Shown piece after piece: positions 44,438 to 52,260 of a stretch of DNA of 64,000 bases. The DNA is taken from assembly GCA_002238945.1 (NCBI GenBank), contig MPNI01000004.1:53084-117083 (forward strand), in the 5' to 3' direction. The notes under the pieces were generated by a model. That model ran no database searches and was not told the DNA's origin. It worked only from the letters and a program-made list of their open reading frames with translations. The number at the start of each line of letters is the position of its first letter. Within the stretch, counting starts at the first letter, position 1. This DNA is from Proteobacteria bacterium bin106. Lineage in GTDB: Bacteria > Bdellovibrionota_B > Oligoflexia > Oligoflexales > Bin106. The translations under genes and the position numbers were made by a program.

Positions 44438-46978
44438 CTAAGCTCTTTTTTGGGGTGGTATGGGTTTGACGCCTTGTGCTAATAGAGCGTCAATAAGAGC
44501 TTCTTTTTGTTGTAGTTCGTTAGCGATGATGTCTGCTGATTTTTGAGCAAAACCTTTGATACGTGCAATCTCTTCACTTTGAAGACGACGAATTTCTTCT
44601 AAGCTCGAATGGTGTTGAAGAAGGACCTTGATGGAGGCTTTTTGTAAGCCACTTATTCCAAGTCCCATCAGGAATTTCTCTAAAGAAGGCGTTTTTGATC
44701 TTTCAATACTGTTCATCATATTCTCGATGGCTTTCTTGCCAAATCCAGGTATGGCGTCTATGCTTTTTATCATCTCTTCTGTTGTTCGTCTGGTATTCTC
44801 TACTGCTTTTGCCATCCTTTCTGTTGTTTGTCGTCCGACATTCTCTATTGCTTTTGCCATCTCTTCTGTTGTTCGTCTGGTATTCTCTACTGCTTTTGCC
44901 ATCCCTTCTGTTGTTTGTCGTCTGACATTCTCTATTGCTTTTGCCATCTCTTCTGTTGTTTGTCGTCCGACATTCTCTATTGCTTTTGCCATCTCTTCTG
45001 TTGCTTTTTGAAGGCCAGCTGTTAAGGAGTAAAGATCGGGAATATTATGAATAATTTCATGGTCTAAAAGTAGTTTGAGGCGTTTTTTGGAAAGATCTTC
45101 TATATCTACGCTTTTGCACCAATGATCGATTTTGCCGATGATTTGTGGTGGACAGTTTTCCTTATTGGAACATATCACCCAGGTATCAGAGAGGGAGTTA
45201 TCTAGTGGAGCGGAGCATGCTGGGCAGGTATGTGGTAGGAGGGCAGAAGCTTCATTGTGATTGTCTGGGTTATGGATAATGCGGTTGATGCGAGGGATGA
45301 TTTCTCCAGCTCGTATCACATATACCGTATCCCCTTTGCGTGGAGCAAGTTTGAGAAACGAATCTTTGTTATGTAAAGTTACCCGTTTAATCGTAGCACC
45401 ACCAATAGTGACAGGAGTGATAAGGGCTATGGGGGTGATGGTACCTTTCTTTGAGACCTCCCAGACAATTTTTTCGATGGTACTCTTTACTTCGCTTCCT
45501 TGCCATTTGTAGGAGAGTCGGAAGTTGGGATGATGAGCAGTCTGACCAGCTTTGGGATGAGTCGCTGTGTTGTTATAGCTCAGCACAATGCCGTCAATAT
45601 CAAGATGACGTTGTTGATCTTTAGCGTATGTTTGAGTGTGTTCAAGGTAATGTGCAAAGTCTTGATAATCTTGGCTTAAAATAAAACCTTGTTCTTTGAG
45701 CCAAGCGTGTTTTGGCAGATCTCCTATAAAAGCGTTCTTTTTGCGATCATCTTCCACATCATAGCCAGAGAATTCTAAAATCTGCCAAATGGGTTGTTCA
45801 ACAGGTGATATTTGTTGTCGGTTAGCGGTATTGGTGAGTAGTTGTTCTATGGCGTTATCAAAGGTGTTGGCTTCAATGCCTGCTTGTAGCAAGAGTTCTT
45901 TGAGGTGTGTTTGTTGATCTTTGGAACATGATATGTTTCCACTCACGCTAAAATCACCTTCTTTGGCTAGTAGTTGCAGAGGAATACCAGCTAGTGTTGT
46001 TTGTGAAGAGGGTAGGGATAGAGATGGGATTTTAACAGTGTGTTTTTTGTGCGATTGACGTCCTCTAAGCCATTGGAGCTTTCCTTGTCTGTAAGATATC
46101 TCCCATTCAACACCACTTAAAAAGTGAAAGGTTTGTGCTAGCGGTGACGTAAGCTGGTTTTTTGTGGGTAGGTGTTGATGAGGTGCCACAGTAAAGCCAT
46201 TGTGGTTAAGGTAGGTGAGTTTGTCTTGTTCGCTAGCAAAGAGATGGTCTTCACCCAGTGTTTGATGCACGACATCAAAGGCGTAAAAACACAAATAACG
46301 CGCTAAGTCGGTGTGGTCTTTTCGTAAAAGTACTCCAGCTACAATATTGCGTCGTGTGCTGGGAAGTTCTAGCTTGCGACCTTTCATTTCTTTTTGCAGT
46401 GCAGTGAAACTTTCTAGTGGACAGCACAACTCTCCTCTTATTTCTATGAGGGTGTTGGGTTGTTTGGCGATGGATTGTGGTAAAGACAGAGTTTGAGGAA
46501 GGTGAGGTGTATGTTTAAGCGTTTGAGTGACATCTTCACCATGTGAGCCATCACCTCGTGTTTTGGCTCTGATAAAGTGGCCATTTCGGTAGACTAAAGC
46601 TATAAAAGCACCATCGAGTTTATACAAGCAGGTGATTGTGGCTTGAGGAGGGAAAAAAGGCTGCTGGTCTTGGTGGAGCCATTTGGGAAGCTTTTGTGCC
46701 CAAAACTTGACGCGTTTGAAGGTGCGGGTTTTTTCCAGTGACAGTACAGGAATGGGATGATAAACCTTACCTCCGTTAGGATAACCCACTTCTGATAACA
46801 AAGCGTGATTGGGATCAAGGCGTCTCAGTTTTTCTTCGATGGCATCATAATCCATATCAGATATCTCAGGTTTGCCTAAGCCATAGAGATGGCGGTGATG
46901 GCGAATGGATTCAGCAAGAGCTGTGATGGAATGTTTAGTGGTGCTTTGTGCAGGCACTGTGTGATGAGGTTGATTCAT
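44438..46978 (-). CDS. ligA: NAD-dependent DNA ligase, divergent, repeat-expanded and without BRCT
   Basis: Seals nicks using NAD. Ia-like N-terminus with 'DYDAIEEKLRRLDP', adenylated Lys120 in 'YKLDG', 'KTRGDGSHGEDVT', 'DIDGIVLSYNN', OB-fold 'ITPVTIGGATIKRVTLHN', 'VIRAGEIIPRI', the zinc finger 'CPACSAPL...CSNKENCPPQ' and HhH motifs 'IDAIPGFGKKAIENMM'. It has 846 residues against about 670. One excess is in the nucleotidyltransferase domain (about 285-420); another is five 14/15-residue units around 657-735 ('TTEEMAKAIENVGRQ' type) before the HhH. The protein ends at 'LLAQGVKPIPPQ', where a BRCT domain normally begins. The second-to-first copy relation to the HhH helix 'KKAIENM' suggests local amplification. 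Confidence 0.88.
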   Translation of the reverse strand: MNQPHHTVPAQSTTKHSITALAESIRHHRHLYGLGKPEISDMDYDAIEEKLRRLDPNHALLSEVGYPNGGKVYHPIPVLSLEKTRTFKRVKFWAQKLPKWLHQDQQPFFPPQATITCLYKLDGAFIALVYRNGHFIRAKTRGDGSHGEDVTQTLKHTPHLPQTLSLPQSIAKQPNTLIEIRGELCCPLESFTALQKEMKGRKLELPSTRRNIVAGVLLRKDHTDLARYLCFYAFDVVHQTLGEDHLFASEQDKLTYLNHNGFTVAPHQHLPTKNQLTSPLAQTFHFLSGVEWEISYRQGKLQWLRGRQSHKKHTVKIPSLSLPSSQTTLAGIPLQLLAKEGDFSVSGNISCSKDQQTHLKELLLQAGIEANTFDNAIEQLLTNTANRQQISPVEQPIWQILEFSGYDVEDDRKKNAFIGDLPKHAWLKEQGFILSQDYQDFAHYLEHTQTYAKDQQRHLDIDGIVLSYNNTATHPKAGQTAHHPNFRLSYKWQGSEVKSTIEKIVWEVSKKGTITPIALITPVTIGGATIKRVTLHNKDSFLKLAPRKGDTVYVIRAGEIIPRINRIIHNPDNHNEASALLPHTCPACSAPLDNSLSDTWVICSNKENCPPQIIGKIDHWCKSVDIEDLSKKRLKLLLDHEIIHNIPDLYSLTAGLQKATEEMAKAIENVGRQTTEEMAKAIENVRRQTTEGMAKAVENTRRTTEEMAKAIENVGRQTTERMAKAVENTRRTTEEMIKSIDAIPGFGKKAIENMMNSIERSKTPSLEKFLMGLGISGLQKASIKVLLQHHSSLEEIRRLQSEEIARIKGFAQKSADIIANELQQKEALIDALLAQGVKPIPPQKRA
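44773..45008. repeat. 42/45-bp tandem repeat inside ligA
   Basis: Five to six in-frame units alternate between 42 and 45 bp (plus-strand core TCTATTGCTTTTGCCATC), encoding helical Thr-Glu-Glu-Met-Ala-Lys-Ala units. Confidence 0.92.
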
Positions 46979-47003
46979 GGCAGGTGCTCTGAGACGTTTG
47001 GGG

Positions 47004-47624
47004 TTATTTTTTTTCTAAAATCATCAGATATTCTTGCATCTCGTTTTCTTTTGAAAAGCGAGAATATTCCATGGACAACACATAAAAATTATCGCTGAAT
47101 AGTTCCATAAGCTCTTTGGGAGACAATAGAAATGGGGGGCCTTGCCAGTACTTAGGGGTGGGCATTGTATAGAAGGGAATAGAGATAAAGGCTCCGTGTT
47201 TCTTAAGAATGTGATGACAAACCTGACTGTATGTGAGCCTTTGTTGATGAGGCAGAGCACATAACACAGCTCTATCGAAGATGATATCTACTTTTGACGC
47301 TGATTGTGAGATAGAAAAAGCTGAAAGAATATCACCTTTTAAGTAGGTGAAGTCTTTTTGAAAGAAGGCTTTCTGGCCATACTCTACGGCTTGAGGAGCA
47401 ATATCCATAGCCGTGACCTTATGTCCTGCATCTAAGAAGACTTGAGCATCATGAGCCCTTCCAGCACCTGGAATAAAGACATGAAGTTTTTCTTTGTTAT
47501 CACGGAGTCGTAACTCTGTGTAACGATTCAGAAGGTAAGATGTAGCTTGATGAGGTTTCTTGAGATCCCATGGAGTATTCCCTTCTTTCCAGGCATCAAG
47601 CCAGTATGTTTTTGAATCATCCAT
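47004..47624 (-). CDS. TPMT-family SAM-dependent methyltransferase
   Basis: Class I methyltransferase resembling thiopurine S-methyltransferase, acting on small thiol, selenium or metalloid compounds. 'YWLDAWKEGNTPWDLKKPH' is the TPMT substrate-lid start, 'VFIPGAGRAHDAQVFLDAGHKV' (in two parts) is motif I with the PGxGxxxD form, then 'AMDIAPQAVEYG', 'LKGDILSAF' and 'VDIIFDRAVLCALP'. 206 residues, normal. It sits 25 bp upstream of ligA's start on the same strand and could be co-transcribed. Natural substrate unknown. Confidence 0.85.
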   Translation of the reverse strand: MDDSKTYWLDAWKEGNTPWDLKKPHQATSYLLNRYTELRLRDNKEKLHVFIPGAGRAHDAQVFLDAGHKVTAMDIAPQAVEYGQKAFFQKDFTYLKGDILSAFSISQSASKVDIIFDRAVLCALPHQQRLTYSQVCHHILKKHGAFISIPFYTMPTPKYWQGPPFLLSPKELMELFSDNFYVLSMEYSRFSKENEMQEYLMILEKK

Positions 47625-47668
47625 GATGTTTGCTTCTTTGTGTTATGTGATGGCTATTATCATAGAAG

Positions 47669-47711
47669 GTTATCTATTCAAAAAAGCTAACAGCCTTTTT
47701 GAATAGATAAC
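47669..47711. promoter_or_regulatory. Perfect 16-bp inverted repeat upstream of the TPMT-like gene
   Basis: GTTATCTATTCAAAAA and TTTTTGAATAGATAAC are separated by an 11-nt loop, 45 bp before the methyltransferase start. It could be an operator or a terminator for the gene at 48044; the second half's T-run lies inside the stem, not after it. Confidence 0.6.
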
Positions 47712-47780
47712 ATAGCACAGAGCTTTTCATCAATGATTACATAGATATGATGGAGGTGTGTATAGAGTTCTTTATGGCAC

Positions 47781-47828
47781 AGCTAGTTGTTCAGCTAGTT
47801 GTTTAGCTAGTTGTTTAGCTAGTTGTTC
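47781..47828. repeat. 12-bp tandem repeat (AGCTAGTTGTTY)4
   Basis: Four adjacent 12-bp units differing only in the last base. Confidence 0.9.
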
Positions 47829-47948
47829 AACTAGGGATTGTTGGACAGATATACATGGGGCAAGGGAAGATAACATCAAAGCTACAGTTGTTATAAAGAA
47901 GGCACGTACACAACGAGCACAGCAAGCTGTACTTATTGCATGGCTAGT

Positions 47949-47984
47949 TGTGTGGTTATTTGTGTGGTTATTTGTGTGGCTATG
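47949..47984. repeat. 12-bp tandem repeat (TGTGTGGTTATT)3
   Basis: Three adjacent units, the last with a changed end, 120 bp from the previous minisatellite. Confidence 0.85.
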
Positions 47985-48043
47985 ACACAAATTCATGTGT
48001 GTAGTGGTTCTGGGAGATGCTATTCATTCATGGGCTATTCATT

Positions 48044-48361
48044 TTATTGGTCGGTGCTATGAGTTTGGGTAGTTGTTGTTTTGTGTTTTTTAGGATAAGC
48101 AGCACGTTTAGCAACTTTAAGGGTGCGGAATAAGGCTTTGATTTGGTGGTAAGCCTCTTTGGGAGGAATCTTGTTACCATTTTCTAAGGCACAGATAATC
48201 CCAACTTCCATAGCAAACTTTTGTAAAGTTTCTTCAAGGTGTTCTTTGTGTTCTAGATGATCACCAGCATTATGGCTGTTATGAATGTGATCGTGCTGAT
48301 CTAGATGACTGTTCTTGAGGAAGGACTTATCCCGGAGGGTATTAAATGGTACGGCACTCAT
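48044..48361 (-). CDS. Small His-rich protein of unknown function
   Basis: Not recognised. The N-terminal half carries a His-rich run ('DQHDHIHNSHNAGDHLEHKEH'), which might bind metal. The C-terminal half looks like a helical domain ('FAMEVGIICALENGNKIPPKEAYHQIKALFRTLKVAKRA') with a basic Lys/Thr tail. A start ATG is present, but no strong ribosome-binding site was identified. Reality as a gene is likely because the composition differs from the shadow frames and there are no competing frames. Confidence 0.55.
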   Translation of the reverse strand: MSAVPFNTLRDKSFLKNSHLDQHDHIHNSHNAGDHLEHKEHLEETLQKFAMEVGIICALENGNKIPPKEAYHQIKALFRTLKVAKRAAYPKKHKTTTTQTHSTDQ

Positions 48362-49248
48362 GGTTCGTTATCTCTTTTTGGACCTACTAATTTTTGCTGA
48401 TTCTTGTTAACTTCTTGTTAACTTCTTGTAACTTTGGAGCTGTTTACTTACAAACTTACGGACAAATCTTACAAATGCTTAGGTAGGTTGTTCTGTCTTT
48501 GTGTGTCTACTTGCTTAATGCTCAATACTCCTCGTCTATATTTTTTAAAATTTTAATAAATTCTTACTTTAATAGTTTTTCTGTTAGCTATCTCTTATTT
48601 AGTTTTTTTTGTGTTAATGCTCTGTAGCTATTTTCTTTCTGCTTCTGTGGTTATTTTCTGTAGCTATGCTTTGTGGCTTGTCTTCGTAGCTAATGACTTA
48701 GCTAGCTGTTCTTTTCGTTACTCTTCAAAAATACGTATAGAAAAAGACAGGTTCTATATCTTTAAATAAACGTTATTAAAAAACCTGCAAAAAATAGCTT
48801 GGAAAATGCATGGGATTTTCTACGCCATCACGTACCTCATCCACATTCCTCATTATAGCTTGTTTGGTCAAACAAAGCAACTGGAGTTGTGTTCTAGACA
48901 CGTACTCAAGAGAGCTATGGATTTTTTAAGATCAATCTCACCCAAAAATACACATAGGATATCGTTTATTTACACAGGGTTATTTATACAATAAGCGAGG
49001 TTTTTTTTGTGCTTTTGCAATGAGCTTTTGGCTCTATTTTAGAGTGTTTAAGAGTTAACCATAACCATAGTAGCTCTGTATCTTTTATGTGGATTGTATG
49101 CATGAGAGGTGTGTTTATATCTTTACTATATGTTTCTTGGGATTTATGCTTACATTCTCTTGGGTTGTTTCACGGATAGTTTCACTAAGAATTGTGTGGA
49201 GCTTTGGTTTTTTGATAGTTTGATAGTGTTTTCATAGAAAGAGGGCAT
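48362..49248. other. Long AT-rich intergenic region
   Basis: Nearly 900 bp with no supportable gene. It contains CTTGTTAACTT direct repeats (about 48404-48432), several TGTAGCTATTTTCT-like imperfect copies (48624-48690) and T-rich sequence. A 62-codon frame (48806-48994) has no ribosome-binding site. fabG starts after an AGAAAGAGGG Shine-Dalgarno-like sequence at the right end. Confidence 0.5.
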
Positions 49249-50031
49249 ATGAGTCAGAAAGAAGATGTAGCTAAAAATGTAAGTGGTGACCACAGTGATG
49301 CTAACAAGCAGCGGGTAGCGTTGGTAACGGGTGCTTCGCGTGGTATTGGGTTAGCTGCTGCACAATCTTTGTGTGAGCTCGGCTTTCAAGTAGCTATTCA
49401 TTATCGTTCTAAACCTGAGCTAGCTAAAAGTGCTCAGTTGAGCATGCCGCACTCCCAAACCTTTTGTTACGATCTTTCGGTTAAAGGATCATGTGAGGCA
49501 TTGATGGCAGAGGTTTCAGAGAAGATGGGGACTGTGAGTGTTTTGGTGAATAATGCTGGTATGAGCTGTGATGGGTTGGTGTTTTCTGCCACAGAAAAAG
49601 ACTTTGATTTGATGGTGGATCTGAATTATAAAGCCACATTCCTTTTGAGTAAGTATGCTTTAAAGCCGATGATGAAGCAGCGTTGGGGGAGAATTATTAA
49701 TATCACCTCTGTGGTTGGGCATGTGGGGCATCGTGGCCAAAGTGTGTATTGTTCCACTAAGTCTGCTATCACAGCATTTACACAAAGTCTGGCAGCAGAA
49801 GCTGGTCGTTTTGGTGTTTTGTGTAATTGCATTGCACCAGGTTATATCGACACACAAATGACAGCAGCTATGCCAGATAAGGTGAAAGCGGAATTGATGA
49901 AGTCTATTCATTTAGGCAAGGTGGGTAAACCTCAAGATATTGGCAATGCAGTAGCTTTTTTAGCTAGCCATCAAGCTAGTTATATCACCGGTACCACTCT
50001 TCATATTAATGGTGGGATGCAGGGCTGTTAG
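49249..50031 (+). CDS. fabG: 3-oxoacyl-[ACP] reductase FabG (SDR family)
   Basis: NADPH-dependent reduction of beta-ketoacyl-ACP in fatty acid elongation. Cofactor motif 'VTGASRGIGLAA', 'LVNNAGMSCDGL', catalytic Ser in 'INITSVVGHVGHRGQ' and 'YCSTKSA' (YxxxK), then 'CIAPGYIDTQMT' and the C-terminal 'YITGTTLHINGGM'. 260 residues, with an 18-residue polar N-terminal extension. Other SDR enzymes share these motifs, but the C-terminal signature favours FabG. Not in a fab cluster; it overlaps the convergent pseudouridine synthase gene by 26 bp. Confidence 0.88.
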   Translation: MSQKEDVAKNVSGDHSDANKQRVALVTGASRGIGLAAAQSLCELGFQVAIHYRSKPELAKSAQLSMPHSQTFCYDLSVKGSCEALMAEVSEKMGTVSVLVNNAGMSCDGLVFSATEKDFDLMVDLNYKATFLLSKYALKPMMKQRWGRIINITSVVGHVGHRGQSVYCSTKSAITAFTQSLAAEAGRFGVLCNCIAPGYIDTQMTAAMPDKVKAELMKSIHLGKVGKPQDIGNAVAFLASHQASYITGTTLHINGGMQGC

Positions 50032-50884
50032 AGGGTTGAGGCGTTAGGTCTTGAGAGATGCGAGGAGTTGAAAGAATCTGTATGTGTCCCGGTTTCAGAG
50101 ATACTGGCAAGATATAGTCAGCCATCTTCAAGCGAATAAGGCGTAAAACGTGCTTATTGAAGTGCCCACATAATCTACGAATAACATGTTTACGTCCTTC
50201 TTGAACGGTGATGGCATAACAATGACCTTGAGGTGGTGAGGACTTGCGAAAGTTCCATGGATCATGGGAAGGTTGAATGGCTTTGATGGTGATGTTGATA
50301 AGTAAGCCATCGGATAGGGGCACTCCTGTGGTCATGATGACCATCTCTTTTTGGCTAAAAGGTTGGTTAACACAAACAAAATACTCTTTGATATGATTAA
50401 ACGAAGGATGGGTAAGGCGGTGGCTGAGTGAGCCATCATCGGTTAAGAGCAGTAACCCTTCACTTTCTCTATCTAGTCGACCCACAGCAGGCAATCCGTA
50501 GGGAGCCATATGAGGATCGTGATGTGGTGTTTGTGGAGATATGTTAGAGCCATACTTTTGTAGGGCTTTTAAGTCATAGATGGTTGGATTGCCACCTTGG
50601 CTACGCCGTGAAACAAGATAGCCTCTGGGTTTATAGAGCAGGAGCAGATGGCCAGGCATCTTAGAATGAGAAGAGATATTGTGACCATCAACTTCAATCA
50701 CATCGCTGCAAGGAACAATCCATTCACCTAGCTTACACTCTTTGCCATTGATGCGAACACGTTTAGCGATGATCCAGCGTTCAGCTTCTCTACGTGAGGC
50801 TATACCACATTTTGCTAGCCATTTATGGATACGAATGGGAGTGTTGTTATCGTCTTTGGAATTGTTGGGACGAGAACTGTTCAC
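50006..50884 (-). CDS. Pseudouridine synthase, RluB/RsuA family
   Basis: Isomerises uridine in rRNA. N-terminal S4 domain 'IRIHKWLAKCGIASRREAERWI', then the catalytic domain with 'YNKPRGYLVS'-like 'LYKPRGYLVSR', the catalytic Asp in 'AVGRLDRESEGLLLLTDDG' and 'TVQEGRKHVIRRLCGHF'. The RluB branch (23S U2605) is favoured because RLCGHFNKHVLRLIR resembles the RxMxxxxGhxVxrLxR motif shared by RluB and RluE; RsuA cannot be excluded. An overlap with fabG in tail-to-tail orientation. In many genomes rluB follows scpA-scpB; here those genes are 4 kb away on the same strand. Confidence 0.88.
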   Translation of the reverse strand: MNSSRPNNSKDDNNTPIRIHKWLAKCGIASRREAERWIIAKRVRINGKECKLGEWIVPCSDVIEVDGHNISSHSKMPGHLLLLYKPRGYLVSRRSQGGNPTIYDLKALQKYGSNISPQTPHHDPHMAPYGLPAVGRLDRESEGLLLLTDDGSLSHRLTHPSFNHIKEYFVCVNQPFSQKEMVIMTTGVPLSDGLLINITIKAIQPSHDPWNFRKSSPPQGHCYAITVQEGRKHVIRRLCGHFNKHVLRLIRLKMADYILPVSLKPGHIQILSTPRISQDLTPQPSNSPASHH

Positions 50885-50976
50885 TATGTATCCTTCTCCA
50901 TGGTTTTATGATGTATATCCATAAGAAGAGTGAGGCCATCTTGTTTTGGCAACTTTAAAGGTAAAGCTTGAAAAAA

Positions 50977-51012
50977 ACAAACCCTTAAGCTGATGAAGCG
51001 TTAAGGGTTTGT
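50977..51012 (-). terminator. Rho-independent terminator of the 51055-52197 gene
   Basis: Perfect 12-bp arms ACAAACCCTTAA and TTAAGGGTTTGT, followed on the minus strand by a run of T residues (seven, from the A-tract at 50971-50977). It lies 43 bp after the stop codon. Confidence 0.85.
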
Positions 51013-51054
51013 GCTAGTGGTTTGTAGTAGCGAGGTTTTGAACAGGCATAGCGC

Positions 51055-52197
51055 TTAGCGCATGTGTTTGCCTTCCATGTTTGTAGGCTTTTTATACATA
51101 TAAGGGTTGCCTGTATTCCAAGAACGCCTAAGGGGTATACATAGAGGCTCTTGTTGGTTTACATAATCGTGCATGGTGTATTTAGGCAGACAATGATAAG
51201 CCACTTCTTTAGCGGTCCAATTCACATCCATAACAAATTTACCAAGAATAGGTAGAATATGAGGAATCCGTGTTGTGACGGATTCAATGTTATTTGGATC
51301 TGTGGAAATAAGCTCTTGGAAAGAACTGGTTAAAGTCACATGAGGTGTATCTTGAACCCAAAAGTCTGTGAGCAGAGAGCTGCATTCATTTCTTACAGCC
51401 TCTTGGAATTTTGCAAACACCTCAGAGTATTGTGAAGGTGTTTGGTTGCTGGTTTCTTGGATATTACTTAAAGCCTCTACACAGTTTTTTGCCATACCCA
51501 GGTTTCTATTACGTAACTTTTCTCCGCTAAGGACACCAGCACCGTAGAGGAAAGGAGCAGCTATAATCACAGGTAAGCGTGCCTTTAGATTGCCAGCTTG
51601 TTTGCCCACACGAGAGAGTATGACAAAAGCACCCATACCACCACTGGCTAAGGTAACAAGACGGTATTGATTTATGAGATGGACATAATTTGAAGAACTT
51701 CCATAGCTAGTAAGATGTTTAGGGGTATTCAGTAGATCGCTATTTTGAAGGGTACGTGTACTAAATGTAATGGGCTGACCTTCTTTGTCTACAAAAGCAC
51801 TTACGCATAAATGTCTAAGTGACTGTTCTACTGTATAGTCTTTGAGCTGATCACTGGAATAGACACCTGAGCTTAATTCTTCTGACGAATCATCGGAAGT
51901 GATCATGGAACCTACGGCATCTACTGCTGAGTTAAGGCGCGAGGCCATACTTTCAGGGGTTTTGTTAGGACACACCACAAATGTCATCAATGAGCCACTT
52001 CTATTGGCAGGCGTTAAAAGCACTTGATAATACTTTCCCTTAAGCCCGCTAAGATCAGATGTGGTGGGTTCTGTGACCACTGTGTTGGATGTAGCACGAC
52101 AGCCAGATGTGATGATTATAGCCATGGCTAAACCTGTCCACATTTTATAAACAGCTTTCCATGTAAGAGATGGGGTTAATCTCGGTGCAGTCATCAT
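51055..52197 (-). CDS. Lipoprotein of the recurring paired-Cys/WNTG family
   Basis: Function not recognised. The signal ends 'IIITSGCRAT' (lipobox). N-module: 'DLSGLKGKYYQVLLTP', 'LMTFVVCPN', 'LCVSAFVDKEGQPITF'. A Gly/Ala hydrophobic segment ('VIIAAPFLYGAGVLSG') follows. C-module: 'DFWVQDTPHVTLTSSFQELI', 'TRIPHILPILGKFV', 'VAYHCLPKY', 'LCIPLRRSWNTGNPYMYKKP'. All four cysteines of the modules are shared with the neighbouring gene and the 36346 gene. It is 63 bp downstream of its paralogue, and a terminator follows, so the two form a unit. Confidence 0.8.
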   Translation of the reverse strand: MMTAPRLTPSLTWKAVYKMWTGLAMAIIITSGCRATSNTVVTEPTTSDLSGLKGKYYQVLLTPANRSGSLMTFVVCPNKTPESMASRLNSAVDAVGSMITSDDSSEELSSGVYSSDQLKDYTVEQSLRHLCVSAFVDKEGQPITFSTRTLQNSDLLNTPKHLTSYGSSSNYVHLINQYRLVTLASGGMGAFVILSRVGKQAGNLKARLPVIIAAPFLYGAGVLSGEKLRNRNLGMAKNCVEALSNIQETSNQTPSQYSEVFAKFQEAVRNECSSLLTDFWVQDTPHVTLTSSFQELISTDPNNIESVTTRIPHILPILGKFVMDVNWTAKEVAYHCLPKYTMHDYVNQQEPLCIPLRRSWNTGNPYMYKKPTNMEGKHMR

Positions 52198-52260
52198 AGT
52201 CTTTCCTTTATGGGAGGTGTGTGTGATTTGAGTATAAGATGCTTAAGAGTTATGGACTCA

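Larger units (their letters stand above)
47625..48043. other. Intergenic region with inverted and tandem repeats
   Basis: Contains the 16-bp inverted repeat at 47669-47711 and two 12-bp minisatellites. Both strands show 74-75 codon frames built from those repeats; I do not support them as genes. Confidence 0.55.

Noticed and set aside
44628..45025. Plus-strand Cys/Phe/Ser-rich frames
   Set aside because: They are the antisense of the ligA repeat units and repeat with the same period.
47758..47996. 74-75 codon frames on both strands
   Set aside because: Both are built from the two 12-bp repeats and lack ribosome-binding sites.
48806..48994. 62-codon plus-strand frame
   Set aside because: No ribosome-binding site, no conserved motif, composition like the surrounding AT-rich spacer.
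48362..49248. tRNA or small RNA genes in the long spacers (also 25614-26315 and 28714-29693)
   Set aside because: No T-loop (GGTTCGAATCC-like) or conserved cores of RNase P, tmRNA, SRP or 6S RNA were seen by eye; a covariance-model scan would be needed to be certain.
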